Shown here: positions 8,991 to 16,543 of the stretch, one piece after another
How positions within the stretch are numbered: the first letter of the stretch is position 1
Layout: each line of letters starts with the position of its first letter
Position numbers and translations under genes: made by a program
Notes under the pieces: model-generated
The model's database searches: none
What the model saw: only the letters and a program-made list of their open reading frames with translations
What the model was told of the DNA's origin: nothing
Assembly: GCF_026241515.1 (NCBI RefSeq)
Contig: NZ_JAPHPW010000002.1
Coordinates: 248,001-312,000 of the forward strand
Direction of reading: 5' to 3'
DNA from: Vibrio sp. 14G-20
Lineage (GTDB): Bacteria; Pseudomonadota; Gammaproteobacteria; Enterobacterales; Vibrionaceae
DNA length: 64,000 bases

Positions 8991-9914
8991 TTAACCTTTG
9001 AAAGGCTGAACTTCCCAGCGTGCAAACGGCGCTTTTGCATTAATCCCCGCTCGTCCCCAACGGTCAACGGAATCAACCACTAAGATACGCTCGTTAGGTA
9101 CTAGAGACTTAATTAAGTTAGTTGGCTTTTTCGCTGTGACTAACCATAGTGCATCATCTTCTGAAAACATCGCTTTGAGTTTGGCTTTGTCTTGCTCTGT
9201 CCATTCCAGTTCTGCTTTGAACATGCGCTCTTCAACAAACAGTTGGCTACCTGAAGCGAAATCTTCCAAACTTTCTGAAAGCAACAATACTGAATCTACG
9301 TCGTTATCCAATAACACCGCTTGTTGCTTGTTAATCAGTTCACGAACATCAAGCATTACGCGCTGTAGGTTGCTATCAATGGTCTCAGCTTGCGCCGGCC
9401 ACAACAACTTAAAGTCATCAGCCACAATTGCCGCCATACGCGTTAGATTGGTTGGGTTTAACCACGCGTATTTAGACACTTCACCATTTGATAACGTCAG
9501 CGCAGCGACACCTTGCGCGCGCGGTGTAATCGCTTGAGCAGCATCAACCTCAACCAAACGAATGTTGCCTTGTCTTGCGTATACAAATGTAGGATCAGCT
9601 TGCCAGATAGATGACAGCGTTAGTGCAACGGTCGCCTTTTCTCCTGATTGAAGGACTTTGCTCGCCCCCTTAGTGCCAAACCAATTAGGCAAGCGATCAA
9701 TGCCGTAGCGTTTTGGTGGTAGGTATTCAGTCGTAATGTCTGTGCCTTTGGTCAGCTCAGTCGCCAACGCGTAGGTCACCGGCGTACTGGTTAGGATATC
9801 TTCAGCATTAACATTGAGAGACACCATTGAGCCAACCAAAAACAGACTACTAAGTGCACTCACTTGAGCCGCTGCTTTCACTGAGATTGAGATACGATTC
9901 ATTAAAGAAGTCAT
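8991..9914 (-). CDS. Second periplasmic binding protein of a ZnuABC-type transporter, FpvF-like
   Basis: A 307-residue secreted protein with a signal peptide ending near residue 37 (LNVNA-ED). It is the last gene of the operon and starts right after the permease. It resembles cluster A-I (ZnuA/TroA) binding proteins, with segments such as YAWLNPTNLTRMAAIVADDF. However, the translated protein contains no histidine and no cysteine at all, so it cannot bind metal the way ZnuA does. In Pseudomonas aeruginosa the FpvCDEF transporter also has two binding proteins, and FpvF binds the siderophore instead of free iron. By position and this ligand loss I infer an FpvF-like chelate-binding role. Confidence 0.75.
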   Translation of the reverse strand: MTSLMNRISISVKAAAQVSALSSLFLVGSMVSLNVNAEDILTSTPVTYALATELTKGTDITTEYLPPKRYGIDRLPNWFGTKGASKVLQSGEKATVALTLSSIWQADPTFVYARQGNIRLVEVDAAQAITPRAQGVAALTLSNGEVSKYAWLNPTNLTRMAAIVADDFKLLWPAQAETIDSNLQRVMLDVRELINKQQAVLLDNDVDSVLLLSESLEDFASGSQLFVEERMFKAELEWTEQDKAKLKAMFSEDDALWLVTAKKPTNLIKSLVPNERILVVDSVDRWGRAGINAKAPFARWEVQPFKG

Positions 9915-9916
9915 GA

Positions 9917-10792
9917 TTATGCCTTTCTTATAATTCGGTATAGCGTTGCCGCTAGGAAAAACGTTGCAGAAACGATGATGATTGAAGCGCCTGATGGCAC
10001 TGGCAATTTAAGCTCCATCGGTAATACCGTTCCGACCAAACACGCGATGGTTGCCAGCAACGCAGAAAGCAAAACAAAGCTGCCCATGCGTTTTGTCAAC
10101 AGTCGAGCCGTCGCGCCAGGGATGAGCAGTAATGCCCCAACAAGAACCGCACCCACGATCTTCACTGCTGCAATCGTCACTAAGGTGATCATCATGACAA
10201 ACAAGTAGTCATAAAGGCTGGTGTTATAGCCACGAACCTTGGCAATATCAGGGCTAATACAAGTGAGAAGAATACGGTTGAACGTCGGTATCAAGAGCAA
10301 AATGATGAGTGCGCAGCTGCCTGCGAGAATCGCTAAGTCTTGATCTGTTACCGTGAGAATCGAACCAAACAGCACGTTCTCAAGCATGTGGATGTTGATC
10401 TTACGTGCCACGTACATCAGCAATGCCGCGCCGACCGCTAAAGCGAGCGCAAGGAAAACGCCGACTAAAGTATCGTATGGCACATTGGTTCTGTTTCTTA
10501 CAAAATGAAGAAGCAAAGCAAAGATCATACAGAAACTGAACAGACCAATAATTGGGTTTTCTGGTGGCTCACCAAGCAAAACACCGATAGCAATACCGGT
10601 TAATGCAGCGTGACCTACCGCTTCAGAGAAGAAAGCCAGACGCTTTGCAATCACCAAAGTACCGAGGCCACCTAGTAAAGGGCCCAGTAACAACGCGGCA
10701 ACCAGAGCATTCACCATGAACGCGTACATGAAGCTGTCTGATAACCAACCCGCTTCAACGCCACTTATGGCAAGTTGTCGTAACCAATCCAT
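9917..10792 (-). CDS. Metal ABC transporter permease, ZnuB/FpvE-like
   Basis: A 291-residue inner-membrane permease of the ABC-3 family, with about eight hydrophobic segments. Landmarks are GPLLGGLGTLVIAKRLAFFS near the N-terminus (a ZnuB/SitC hallmark) and KIVGAVLVGALLLIPGATAR in the second half. Its start overlaps the stop of the ATPase gene. Family members move Zn2+, Mn2+ or Fe2+. The operon context (PepSY protein, TonB system, Fur-box-like sites) favours iron released from a siderophore. Confidence 0.88.
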   Translation of the reverse strand: MDWLRQLAISGVEAGWLSDSFMYAFMVNALVAALLLGPLLGGLGTLVIAKRLAFFSEAVGHAALTGIAIGVLLGEPPENPIIGLFSFCMIFALLLHFVRNRTNVPYDTLVGVFLALALAVGAALLMYVARKINIHMLENVLFGSILTVTDQDLAILAGSCALIILLLIPTFNRILLTCISPDIAKVRGYNTSLYDYLFVMMITLVTIAAVKIVGAVLVGALLLIPGATARLLTKRMGSFVLLSALLATIACLVGTVLPMELKLPVPSGASIIIVSATFFLAATLYRIIRKA

Positions 10793-11526
10793 TACGCAAC
10801 CTCCTTCGGTTTGTTCATCGCAGCGCCACTGCTGTAATGCTGGAACAAGCTTTCAATCTTACTTGGGTGCAGCACTTGTTCGTGTGGACCACTATCCACC
10901 AAGAATCGATTCACAACATGTACATTCGCTTCAAGGCGACGCACTGCGGTTACATCATGGTGAACGGCAAGAATCGTACGGCCTTCATCAACACATTCAC
11001 GAATTAAAGATTCAAGATAACGAACGCCCTGCTCGTCCATACCTGTTGTCGGTTCGTCCAACACCAACAAACTTGGGTTATCCAATAGCGCTTGTGCAAA
11101 CAACACCCGTTGTTGTTCACCGCCCGATAACTGGCCCATACGGCGGTCGCTACGAGTCGCCATACCCACACGATCCAATTGTGCGAGTGCGAGATCCAAT
11201 TGCTTAGACTTACGACGCCAAAATAGCGGAATTCGAGTTTGGTTAAGCAACACGAAATCCATTACCGTTAGAGGTAAGCTCGATTCGAAGGCCGCTTTTT
11301 GAGGAACGTAACCAATACTTGGCTTTTCTGGCCAATGAATATTGATTTGTCCAGAGAAAGGCGTAAGGCCAAGAACAGAGCGCAGCAGAGAAGTTTTACC
11401 ACCTCCGTTTGGCCCCATGATTACATGACACTCACCCGCTTTAAGTTCTAGTGAGATATCGTCAAGAATGACGTTGTTGTCGTATTGCAGACCGAGTTGA
11501 TTGATTGAAATCGATGGACCTAACAT
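10792..11526 (-). CDS. Metal ABC transporter ATP-binding protein, ZnuC/FpvD-like
   Basis: A 244-residue ABC ATPase with Walker A GPNGGGKTSLLRSVLG near residue 38, signature LSGGEQQRVLFAQALL, Walker B LLVLDEPTTGMD and the switch histidine in AVHHDV. It overlaps its neighbours on both sides, which indicates translational coupling with the binding protein and the permease. Sequence features match the manganese/zinc/iron chelate group of ATPases rather than the FhuC/BtuD group. It powers import through the permease at 9917-10792. Confidence 0.9.
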   Translation of the reverse strand: MLGPSISINQLGLQYDNNVILDDISLELKAGECHVIMGPNGGGKTSLLRSVLGLTPFSGQINIHWPEKPSIGYVPQKAAFESSLPLTVMDFVLLNQTRIPLFWRRKSKQLDLALAQLDRVGMATRSDRRMGQLSGGEQQRVLFAQALLDNPSLLVLDEPTTGMDEQGVRYLESLIRECVDEGRTILAVHHDVTAVRRLEANVHVVNRFLVDSGPHEQVLHPSKIESLFQHYSSGAAMNKPKEVA

Positions 11527-12461
11527 TATGCGTTCCCGCTTTTAGCTTGGTTCGCCGCCGCAAATTTCATTGCTTCGATCAACGTCTCGAGGTTCTTCTT
11601 CATCTCAACTTCAACTTTGTCGTCTTGATATTCGCCATGCGTCATGTGAGAAAAACGGTAAAGCTGCACACCTGTTTCCGCTTCAATCGTGTCAACAAAA
11701 CGGTTTGGCATGTTTAGCTCGTAGAACAGAACATCAATGCCGGAAGCGCGGATCTTTTCGATCGTCTCTTGCAGCTGGCTCGCACTCGGTTCAACACCGT
11801 GTGCAGGCTCAATCACCGCCGCGACATCCACACCAAACTCTTGAAGGATGTAGCCATACGCATTGTGCGTAGTCGCTACCTTCATACCTGATGTATCTAG
11901 CTCACCTAATGACAACATCGCATCGCGCTTCATAAAGCGAAATTGCTTTGCGTATTTACGTGCATTTTTACGATAAAAAGCCGCGTTGTCAGGATCGAGC
12001 TTAGACACTTCACTGGCGATGGTGTAAACCTTTTGAATCGTTGTCGAAAGCCCAACGAAGGTATGCGGATTAACGGCACCTTGACCAACAGACTGACCAA
12101 GAGCAGGAAGTAAAGGCACTTCTTTGTTTGCTTCAATCATCACTAAGTCATCACGTTGCGCGGCTGAAATCACTTTAAGCGCGAAGTCATCGTGACCAAT
12201 ACCGTTTACCACGATCGCATCCATCTGGCTCAATCGCTTCAAATCATTCGGTTGTGGTAAGTAGTTATGCGGATTAAACCCAGCATCAACCAATGGAAGA
12301 ATGTTCACTTTGTCACCCACCACCGCTTTTACATAGCTGTAGTAAGGCTGAAGGGTTATACCAATCGTTAGCTTGTCGCTATCGATCTTATATTCTTTTG
12401 CCAATGCATTGGGTGTCATTAACACCGCCAATAACGACATCAATAGAGTCATAATTCGCAT
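11526..12461 (-). CDS. Periplasmic metal-binding protein, ZnuA/FpvC-like
   Basis: About 311 residues from the ATG at 12461, preceded by AAGAG; an upstream in-frame ATG at 12488 lacks a ribosome binding site. The signal peptide ends at PNALA-KE. The cluster A-I metal ligands are visible: His in FNPHNYLP (near residue 65), His in NPHTF (near 133), His in TTHNAYGY (near 199) and Glu in FYELNMPN (near 248). This set fits Zn, Mn or Fe(II) binding. In the Fpv system of Pseudomonas the equivalent FpvC accepts iron freed from pyoverdine. The His-rich flexible loop of true ZnuA proteins is missing, which argues against a dedicated zinc transporter. Confidence 0.87.
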   Translation of the reverse strand: MRIMTLLMSLLAVLMTPNALAKEYKIDSDKLTIGITLQPYYSYVKAVVGDKVNILPLVDAGFNPHNYLPQPNDLKRLSQMDAIVVNGIGHDDFALKVISAAQRDDLVMIEANKEVPLLPALGQSVGQGAVNPHTFVGLSTTIQKVYTIASEVSKLDPDNAAFYRKNARKYAKQFRFMKRDAMLSLGELDTSGMKVATTHNAYGYILQEFGVDVAAVIEPAHGVEPSASQLQETIEKIRASGIDVLFYELNMPNRFVDTIEAETGVQLYRFSHMTHGEYQDDKVEVEMKKNLETLIEAMKFAAANQAKSGNA

Positions 12462-12506
12462 AGTAAATCTCTTATTATTAGTGAGCATTTTTGTAAGCCG
12501 GATTAT

Positions 12507-13100
12507 TTAATGAGAATAAGCATCATGCTGCTCAACTTCTGATTCATTGACGACCATTTTCCAGCCTGAAGATTCCAGTGTGTTCTCATCAAAATTAGTC
12601 GGTTGACTTGATACGCCACCAAAGAAAATCCAGATTTCAGGAGAGACACTGTTGGCGTTTAAAATAAAGGAGTCAGCAAAGCCATGTTCGCTTTGTGCAG
12701 CATATTCACTTGATGTAGCTTGTTCACTTGGCGTAGAAAAGTAGTAACCACGCGCGTCCAATAACCAAGTATGAGAACCTTTGCGCTTCCAACTCTGGTC
12801 TTCAACAAATGGCGCGACCCATTCATCTTTAAGTGACGAAACACTTGGCCATTCGCCGTCTGAGTCCATACGTAGGTCACGAATCTCTTCATGCGCTAAA
12901 CGCAGCTCTGACAACATTGCCAAGTTTTCTTGTTCAACATCGGTCACCAGAATTTGATGATCAAGTACCGCTTTTACGTGGGTTTCTGCTTGATGAAATG
13001 GGATCGCGACCGTAGCAAAGCTCAGAATGAACACAATGATCAGCCCTACCCATTTGCCTTCTCTGCCGCCCGTGTCAGCACGTACACTTTGGATCATCAT
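12507..13100 (-). CDS. DUF6162-like membrane-anchored periplasmic protein (FpvK position)
   Basis: A 197-residue protein with one transmembrane helix near residues 18-36 (WVGLIIVFILSFATVAIPF). A predicted periplasmic part begins with a helical stretch and ends with WIFFGG. It overlaps the upstream gene by four bases. The size, single anchor and position just upstream of the metal-binding protein match the DUF6162 family and the fpvK slot of Pseudomonas. No catalytic motif is visible. A role in holding the reductase and binding proteins together is speculation. Confidence 0.65.
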   Translation of the reverse strand: MMIQSVRADTGGREGKWVGLIIVFILSFATVAIPFHQAETHVKAVLDHQILVTDVEQENLAMLSELRLAHEEIRDLRMDSDGEWPSVSSLKDEWVAPFVEDQSWKRKGSHTWLLDARGYYFSTPSEQATSSEYAAQSEHGFADSFILNANSVSPEIWIFFGGVSSQPTNFDENTLESSGWKMVVNESEVEQHDAYSH

Positions 13101-13432
13101 TTCTCGCTGATCTCAACAACGTCGACTTCAACAGGAAACTCATGGCCTGAATCGAATACAAGGTAGAACTCAGTGTCAGGGTTTGGAAACTCAACGATAG
13201 AGCGCTTATCGGTCATCTCTTTTGCAATCAAGTTGTCTTCGTAGTCGTACATCTCAACCGCGTAATCAATCGCTTTACTGCCATCCGAATAACCCGCTTC
13301 ACACGCCACGATTTTGCCTTCAAACCAACAGCTCATCAGTGGAAAGTGTGCTTGCGCAGGTAATGCAGCGAAACCGAGTCCCAGAGCCAAGCATGGAGTG
13401 ATTATCGATTTTAGTTTTGTTTTTATTGTCAT
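13097..13432 (-). CDS. Small periplasmic protein of the iron operon, unknown function
   Basis: A 111-residue secreted protein with a signal peptide ending at PAQA-HF. The mature part is about 83 residues, probably beta-rich, and has two cysteines (SCWFEG and VACEAG) that could form a disulphide. It overlaps the DUF6162 gene by four bases. I do not recognise a named family. Its position suggests an fpvJ-like slot, but similarity to FpvJ cannot be judged here. Confidence 0.65.
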   Translation of the reverse strand: MTIKTKLKSIITPCLALGLGFAALPAQAHFPLMSCWFEGKIVACEAGYSDGSKAIDYAVEMYDYEDNLIAKEMTDKRSIVEFPNPDTEFYLVFDSGHEFPVEVDVVEISEK

Positions 13433-13482
13433 GGTTCATACCCTAGCCACAGTGCAAATTCTCAGAAGTAAACTGAGCGATA

Positions 13483-13502
13483 AAGGGCTCAAATGAGCCC
13501 TT
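13483..13502 (-). terminator. Intercistronic hairpin inside the iron operon
   Basis: AAGGGCTC (13483-13490) pairs with GAGCCCTT (13495-13502) around AAAT. On the minus transcript it is followed only by TTTATC, so it may be a leaky terminator or an mRNA-stabilising structure between the DUF4198 gene and the smaller downstream gene. Confidence 0.45.
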
Positions 13503-13548
13503 AAGTTTTTTGGTCGTTTAATCAGGGATCTAGCCCCGACATCACAAA

Positions 13549-14385
13549 TTATTGAAGCAGTGCTTCGAACGTTAGGTGAACGTTCGCGCTTGCTTTGTCT
13601 GCCAGTGGGTTGTCAATCAACTCACCTTTGTAGTTCGCTTTCATTACGTAACGACCCGCTACGTCTGGAGTGAACGTGATTTCACCGTTCTCATCACTCA
13701 CTACATCAATCTGTTCTTGGTGGTTGCGGTAAAGCGTGCCTTCACGAGTGATCTCCGCTTTCACGTCTTTTTGGATTTCACCGTTGTAGAAGAATTGGAA
13801 TGTCACCGGTTCGCCTTCAATGATGTCTGAAGGGTGCGTTACTGGCTTCATTTCAAGTAGCTTGCCTTCAATTTTGAAGACTGAATCCGATGGCTTACCT
13901 ACTGTGATGTAGCTTTCTGCACGAGTGAAGCTGATTTGTGTTACCACGTCACGCGACTTTTCAGGAAGAACTGAATCACGTTCCGCTTTGTTTGCTTTGA
14001 TCCATTTCACTGTGTCACGACGACCCGCTTTGTATTGCGTGTAGTAAGAAGGCTCATTGTTGATTGCCACTTTGTGCGTACCTTCTTCTTCGAAGTAGAA
14101 ATCAAAAATAGAACGACGTTTACCACGAATAACAAAGTTAGGACGCTCGCTGCGACCATCTGGCATGATGACATGTGCGTTTTCACTGCCTGCTGGCTTA
14201 TCGAAAACGAACGTACCGTGAGATGCAGTAACGTCGAACGTTAGCCAGTCACCGCCTTCTTTAGACACGGTAAAGTGAGACGGCAGAATCCAACGCGGGT
14301 GAGCTTGCGCTGTTGTCGTTGCTGCTAGGCCGAACGCCATAACACCCGCTAGTGCAAGTGCCTTAATTTTTGTCTGTTTCATCAT
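13549..14385 (-). CDS. DUF4198 (NikM-like) periplasmic protein
   Basis: About 278 residues from the ATG at 14385, which has GGA seven bases upstream; an in-frame ATG at 14397 lies further out. The signal peptide ends at TTAQA-HP, leaving an N-terminal histidine on the mature protein (HPRWILPSHF), as in other DUF4198 proteins. The C-terminal half resembles an Ig-like fold (ENGEITFTPDVAGRYVMKAN). DUF4198 proteins commonly accompany TonB-dependent metal uptake and are sometimes annotated as nickel/cobalt transport components. The exact function is unproven. It sits between the DUF2271 gene and the small periplasmic protein gene. Confidence 0.8.
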   Translation of the reverse strand: MMKQTKIKALALAGVMAFGLAATTTAQAHPRWILPSHFTVSKEGGDWLTFDVTASHGTFVFDKPAGSENAHVIMPDGRSERPNFVIRGKRRSIFDFYFEEEGTHKVAINNEPSYYTQYKAGRRDTVKWIKANKAERDSVLPEKSRDVVTQISFTRAESYITVGKPSDSVFKIEGKLLEMKPVTHPSDIIEGEPVTFQFFYNGEIQKDVKAEITREGTLYRNHQEQIDVVSDENGEITFTPDVAGRYVMKANYKGELIDNPLADKASANVHLTFEALLQ

Positions 14386-14485
14386 GTTCAATTCCATTAT
14401 TTATAATTGTTAGCCGTGTCGCTCTATCTGAGCCTACGATGACGACTGTCTATTCTGTTCAGTTTGCTTTTGCTATTCGCACTTA

Positions 14486-15004
14486 CTATTTAGCGATGTA
14501 GTTCAGAGTGATTTCACCCGTCTCTTCTGTCGCCTTTAGCTCATAAGAAGCATTTACATCCGTTAGCGATACTTTTTGACGAAGGTAATTACGGCCGCCG
14601 TGTTCACGCACAACCTCGATATGAACCGTGTATTCGCCTTGCTCTAGAGTTTGGCCATCATCGCTCTTACCATCCCAAACGAAACGGTACTGGCCAGCAG
14701 GACGCGTTGCAGAAGTCACTGCATCAACCAATTCACGATCGTAACGCCCAACTTTTCTCCACCAGCTACGTAAGTCTTTAAGCCATTCATCTTTACCGAC
14801 CCAAAGCTCAATGGTTTTCACTGACTTTCGTTCGCTGTTCTCTACCCACACCGCCACATAAGGACGCGCGTACATAGAGGTATCAATCTTTGGAAGCTTA
14901 AAGTTCACATCAAGTTTTGCCGTATCAGGGATCGCTTGTGCCATAGCTAGACTTGGCAAAAGAGATAAAGCAAGAAGCACCTTGCTCCAGTTCAATTTGT
15001 TCAT
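14486..15004 (-). CDS. DUF2271 periplasmic protein
   Basis: A 172-residue secreted protein with signal peptide MNKLNWSKVLLALSLLPSLAMA. The mature part carries the DUF2271 pattern: VAVWVENSERKSVKTIELWV, a W-rich RSWWRKVGRYDREL segment, and a FlgD-like turn WDGKSDDGQTLEQGEYTV. Such proteins recur beside PepSY membrane proteins and DUF4198 proteins in iron operons. By position it may correspond to FpvH, a helper of siderophore-iron reduction in Pseudomonas. Direct homology to FpvH is not established here. Confidence 0.8.
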   Translation of the reverse strand: MNKLNWSKVLLALSLLPSLAMAQAIPDTAKLDVNFKLPKIDTSMYARPYVAVWVENSERKSVKTIELWVGKDEWLKDLRSWWRKVGRYDRELVDAVTSATRPAGQYRFVWDGKSDDGQTLEQGEYTVHIEVVREHGGRNYLRQKVSLTDVNASYELKATEETGEITLNYIAK

Positions 15005-15075
15005 GTTTTACAACCTTTTAAATCCGTTAAACCTTTCATCCGTTCTTCAAGTTGCTCTCGCAATCGAACTGAGGG

Positions 15076-15705
15076 TTAAGGTACGGCGACAAAATAGATA
15101 GCAAGTGAGATTGCAGAGCCAAATACCGTCCATTTAATGGAGGTATTGAGTGTTTTTTTCTTAGGTAACAATAAGCACACGCCAGTCAGCACAAAAAAGA
15201 TCATCAGCAGAGCAGTGATATCGATGAACCACTTCCAAACTTCACCGCTGTTACGGCCTTTGTGTAGGTCGTTCAAAAGCGCGATAACGCCGTAATTGGT
15301 GGTTTCGACTTCCACCATTTCAGACGTCACGTCAACGAACACAGAGGCGTTGTAGCCTGGTCCTTTGAAGTCCATAGACACTTCGCCGATGAGCAACTCA
15401 CCGTCATCAATCTCGGCGTAGATGTCTAAACCTGAAGGCACGCCGGAGAGGTTAGCTTCTTCAAACAGAAACGTTTCAAATGCTGTCTCGTCAGCTTTTA
15501 ACCGGCCGTCTTGGATCGTAAATAAACTCGTAGGAAGCGTTAGCGTAGAGCGTTGGATATTGGGTTGGCTTGATTCAAATAACTCAGGTCGGTTCAGGGT
15601 GATACCTGTCACTGAGAAAAAAAGAAGCACGAACAGAAGCGCCATAGAAATATAAACATGAAGCCGACGAGCCCATGACTGAACCGCCCTACTTTTTAAC
15701 GACAT
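15076..15705 (-). CDS. PepSY-associated TM helix protein, FpvG-like putative ferri-siderophore reductase
   Basis: About 209 residues from the ATG at 15705 (a TTG at 15714 is less likely). An N-terminal helix (ALLFVLLFFSVTGITLNRPE) is followed by a PepSY-like periplasmic domain and two further helices (residues about 168-190 and 193-209). WARRLHVYISM and NDLHKGR are conserved features of PepSY_TM proteins, whose histidines are thought to bind haem or take part in electron transfer. FpvG, a related protein, reduces ferri-pyoverdine at the inner membrane. As first gene of this operon, directly behind a Fur-box-like site, it is the likely reductase of the system. Confidence 0.75.
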   Translation of the reverse strand: MSLKSRAVQSWARRLHVYISMALLFVLLFFSVTGITLNRPELFESSQPNIQRSTLTLPTSLFTIQDGRLKADETAFETFLFEEANLSGVPSGLDIYAEIDDGELLIGEVSMDFKGPGYNASVFVDVTSEMVEVETTNYGVIALLNDLHKGRNSGEVWKWFIDITALLMIFFVLTGVCLLLPKKKTLNTSIKWTVFGSAISLAIYFVAVP

Positions 15706-15741
15706 ACAAACCAATACCTATAAATTTTATGGCGACAATTT

Positions 15742-15789
15742 AGTTGATAATCATTCGTATTGGCATTCAATTTACATTGTTTACGTTTG
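15742..15789 (-). promoter_or_regulatory. Fur-box-like operator/promoter of the FpvG-F-like operon
   Basis: TTGATAATCATTCGTATT around 15745 matches the GATAATnATTATC type of Fur recognition. It is followed by CATTCAATTTACATT, a stretch that recurs in the receptor promoter at 23846-23890. It lies 40-85 bp upstream of the PepSY gene. The remainder of 15790-16049 holds the upstream region of the plus-strand lipoprotein gene, with nothing else recognised. Confidence 0.65.
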
Positions 15790-16049
15790 CCGAGTGGCGT
15801 AAGGAAATTTACATAACATTACATGGGAAGTAATCGAACTGTATGCATATTCTTGCTAACGTGTACTAAAGGGATTTGATTCGTTCTATTAGAGGTTATC
15901 GATAACAGGGTCAAAGCTCAAAAAAAACTCAATCTCAACACGCTTGATTAAGATGGGTTTAAGGTAACAGTTGTGGCTTTAAGGATAGAAAGTTGGGACT
16001 ATTTGATCACTGGTTTGATGATAGCTAATGAAGCTTAAAAGGATTTGAA

Positions 16050-16370
16050 ATGCGTATTTTTGTTTTGGCTTTTGCAGCGCTAGCAACAGCGTGCAGTAGC
16101 CAAATGGCCAGCACGGAAGAACCTATCCAGGAGTATATCGGTTCAGATATAACCGATGTACAAGAGCGCTACCTAACCGAACGCTCACGCCCTGTTAGTT
16201 TTTGGGCATCTCGAAACTATGCCTGGGCTGAAACAAAGAAACCATTAGATAATGGTTATACTTTACATGCCTTTAAGAACCCTTATCGTGACTGCACCAT
16301 TAACTGGATTGCTGATACCAACGGAGTGATTCAAAGTGCTACGCCTAGTGATTCAAAGTGCTACGCCTAG
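16050..16370 (+). CDS. Small lipoprotein with a tandem duplication at its 3' end
   Basis: A 106-residue protein with a short lipoprotein signal (FAALATACSS) giving Cys15 as the lipidation site. AAAAGGA precedes the ATG. The mature part, with W-rich segments SFWASRNYAWAE and CTINWIAD, is of unknown function. The last seven codons lie in the second copy of a 22-bp tandem duplication that shifts the frame. Without it the protein would end ...SATPSGTMCDP instead of ...SATPSDSKCYA. Both versions keep a cysteine near the end, so function may be preserved. Confidence 0.75.
   Translation: MRIFVLAFAALATACSSQMASTEEPIQEYIGSDITDVQERYLTERSRPVSFWASRNYAWAETKKPLDNGYTLHAFKNPYRDCTINWIADTNGVIQSATPSDSKCYA
16325..16368 (+). 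repeat. 22-bp perfect tandem duplication
   Basis: The unit starting AGTGATTCAAAG occurs at 16325-16346 and again, identically, at 16347-16368. Because 22 is not a multiple of three, the second copy is read in another frame and supplies the stop codon of the lipoprotein gene. Confidence 0.95.
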
Positions 16371-16461
16371 TGGGACAATGTGCGACCCGTAATCGATCCG
16401 ACGAGTAAAACTAGACCCACTCTAGCCGACTGAATTATGAGACAGGTTACGAGACAAAATT

Positions 16462-16501
16462 AAAAAGGGTGTCATTTGAACGATCAAATGACACCCTTTT
16501 T
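16462..16501. terminator. Strong bidirectional terminator
   Basis: Eighteen bases (16462-16479, AAAAAGGGTGTCATTTGA) pair perfectly with 16484-16501 around an ACGA-type loop. The symmetrical A/T tails serve both the lipoprotein gene (+) and the TonB2-type operon (-). Confidence 0.95.
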
Positions 16502-16543
16502 CTACTTTGTTGCTTTGTTTCTTGTGTTTCTGACTATCAGCCG

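Noticed and set aside
8991..12461. Assignment of the transporter as the zinc uptake system ZnuABC
   Set aside because: There are two binding proteins, one without any His. The first lacks the His-rich loop, the neighbours are PepSY/DUF2271/DUF4198 proteins, and the operator resembles a Fur box. An Fpv-like iron system fits better, though zinc is not fully excluded.
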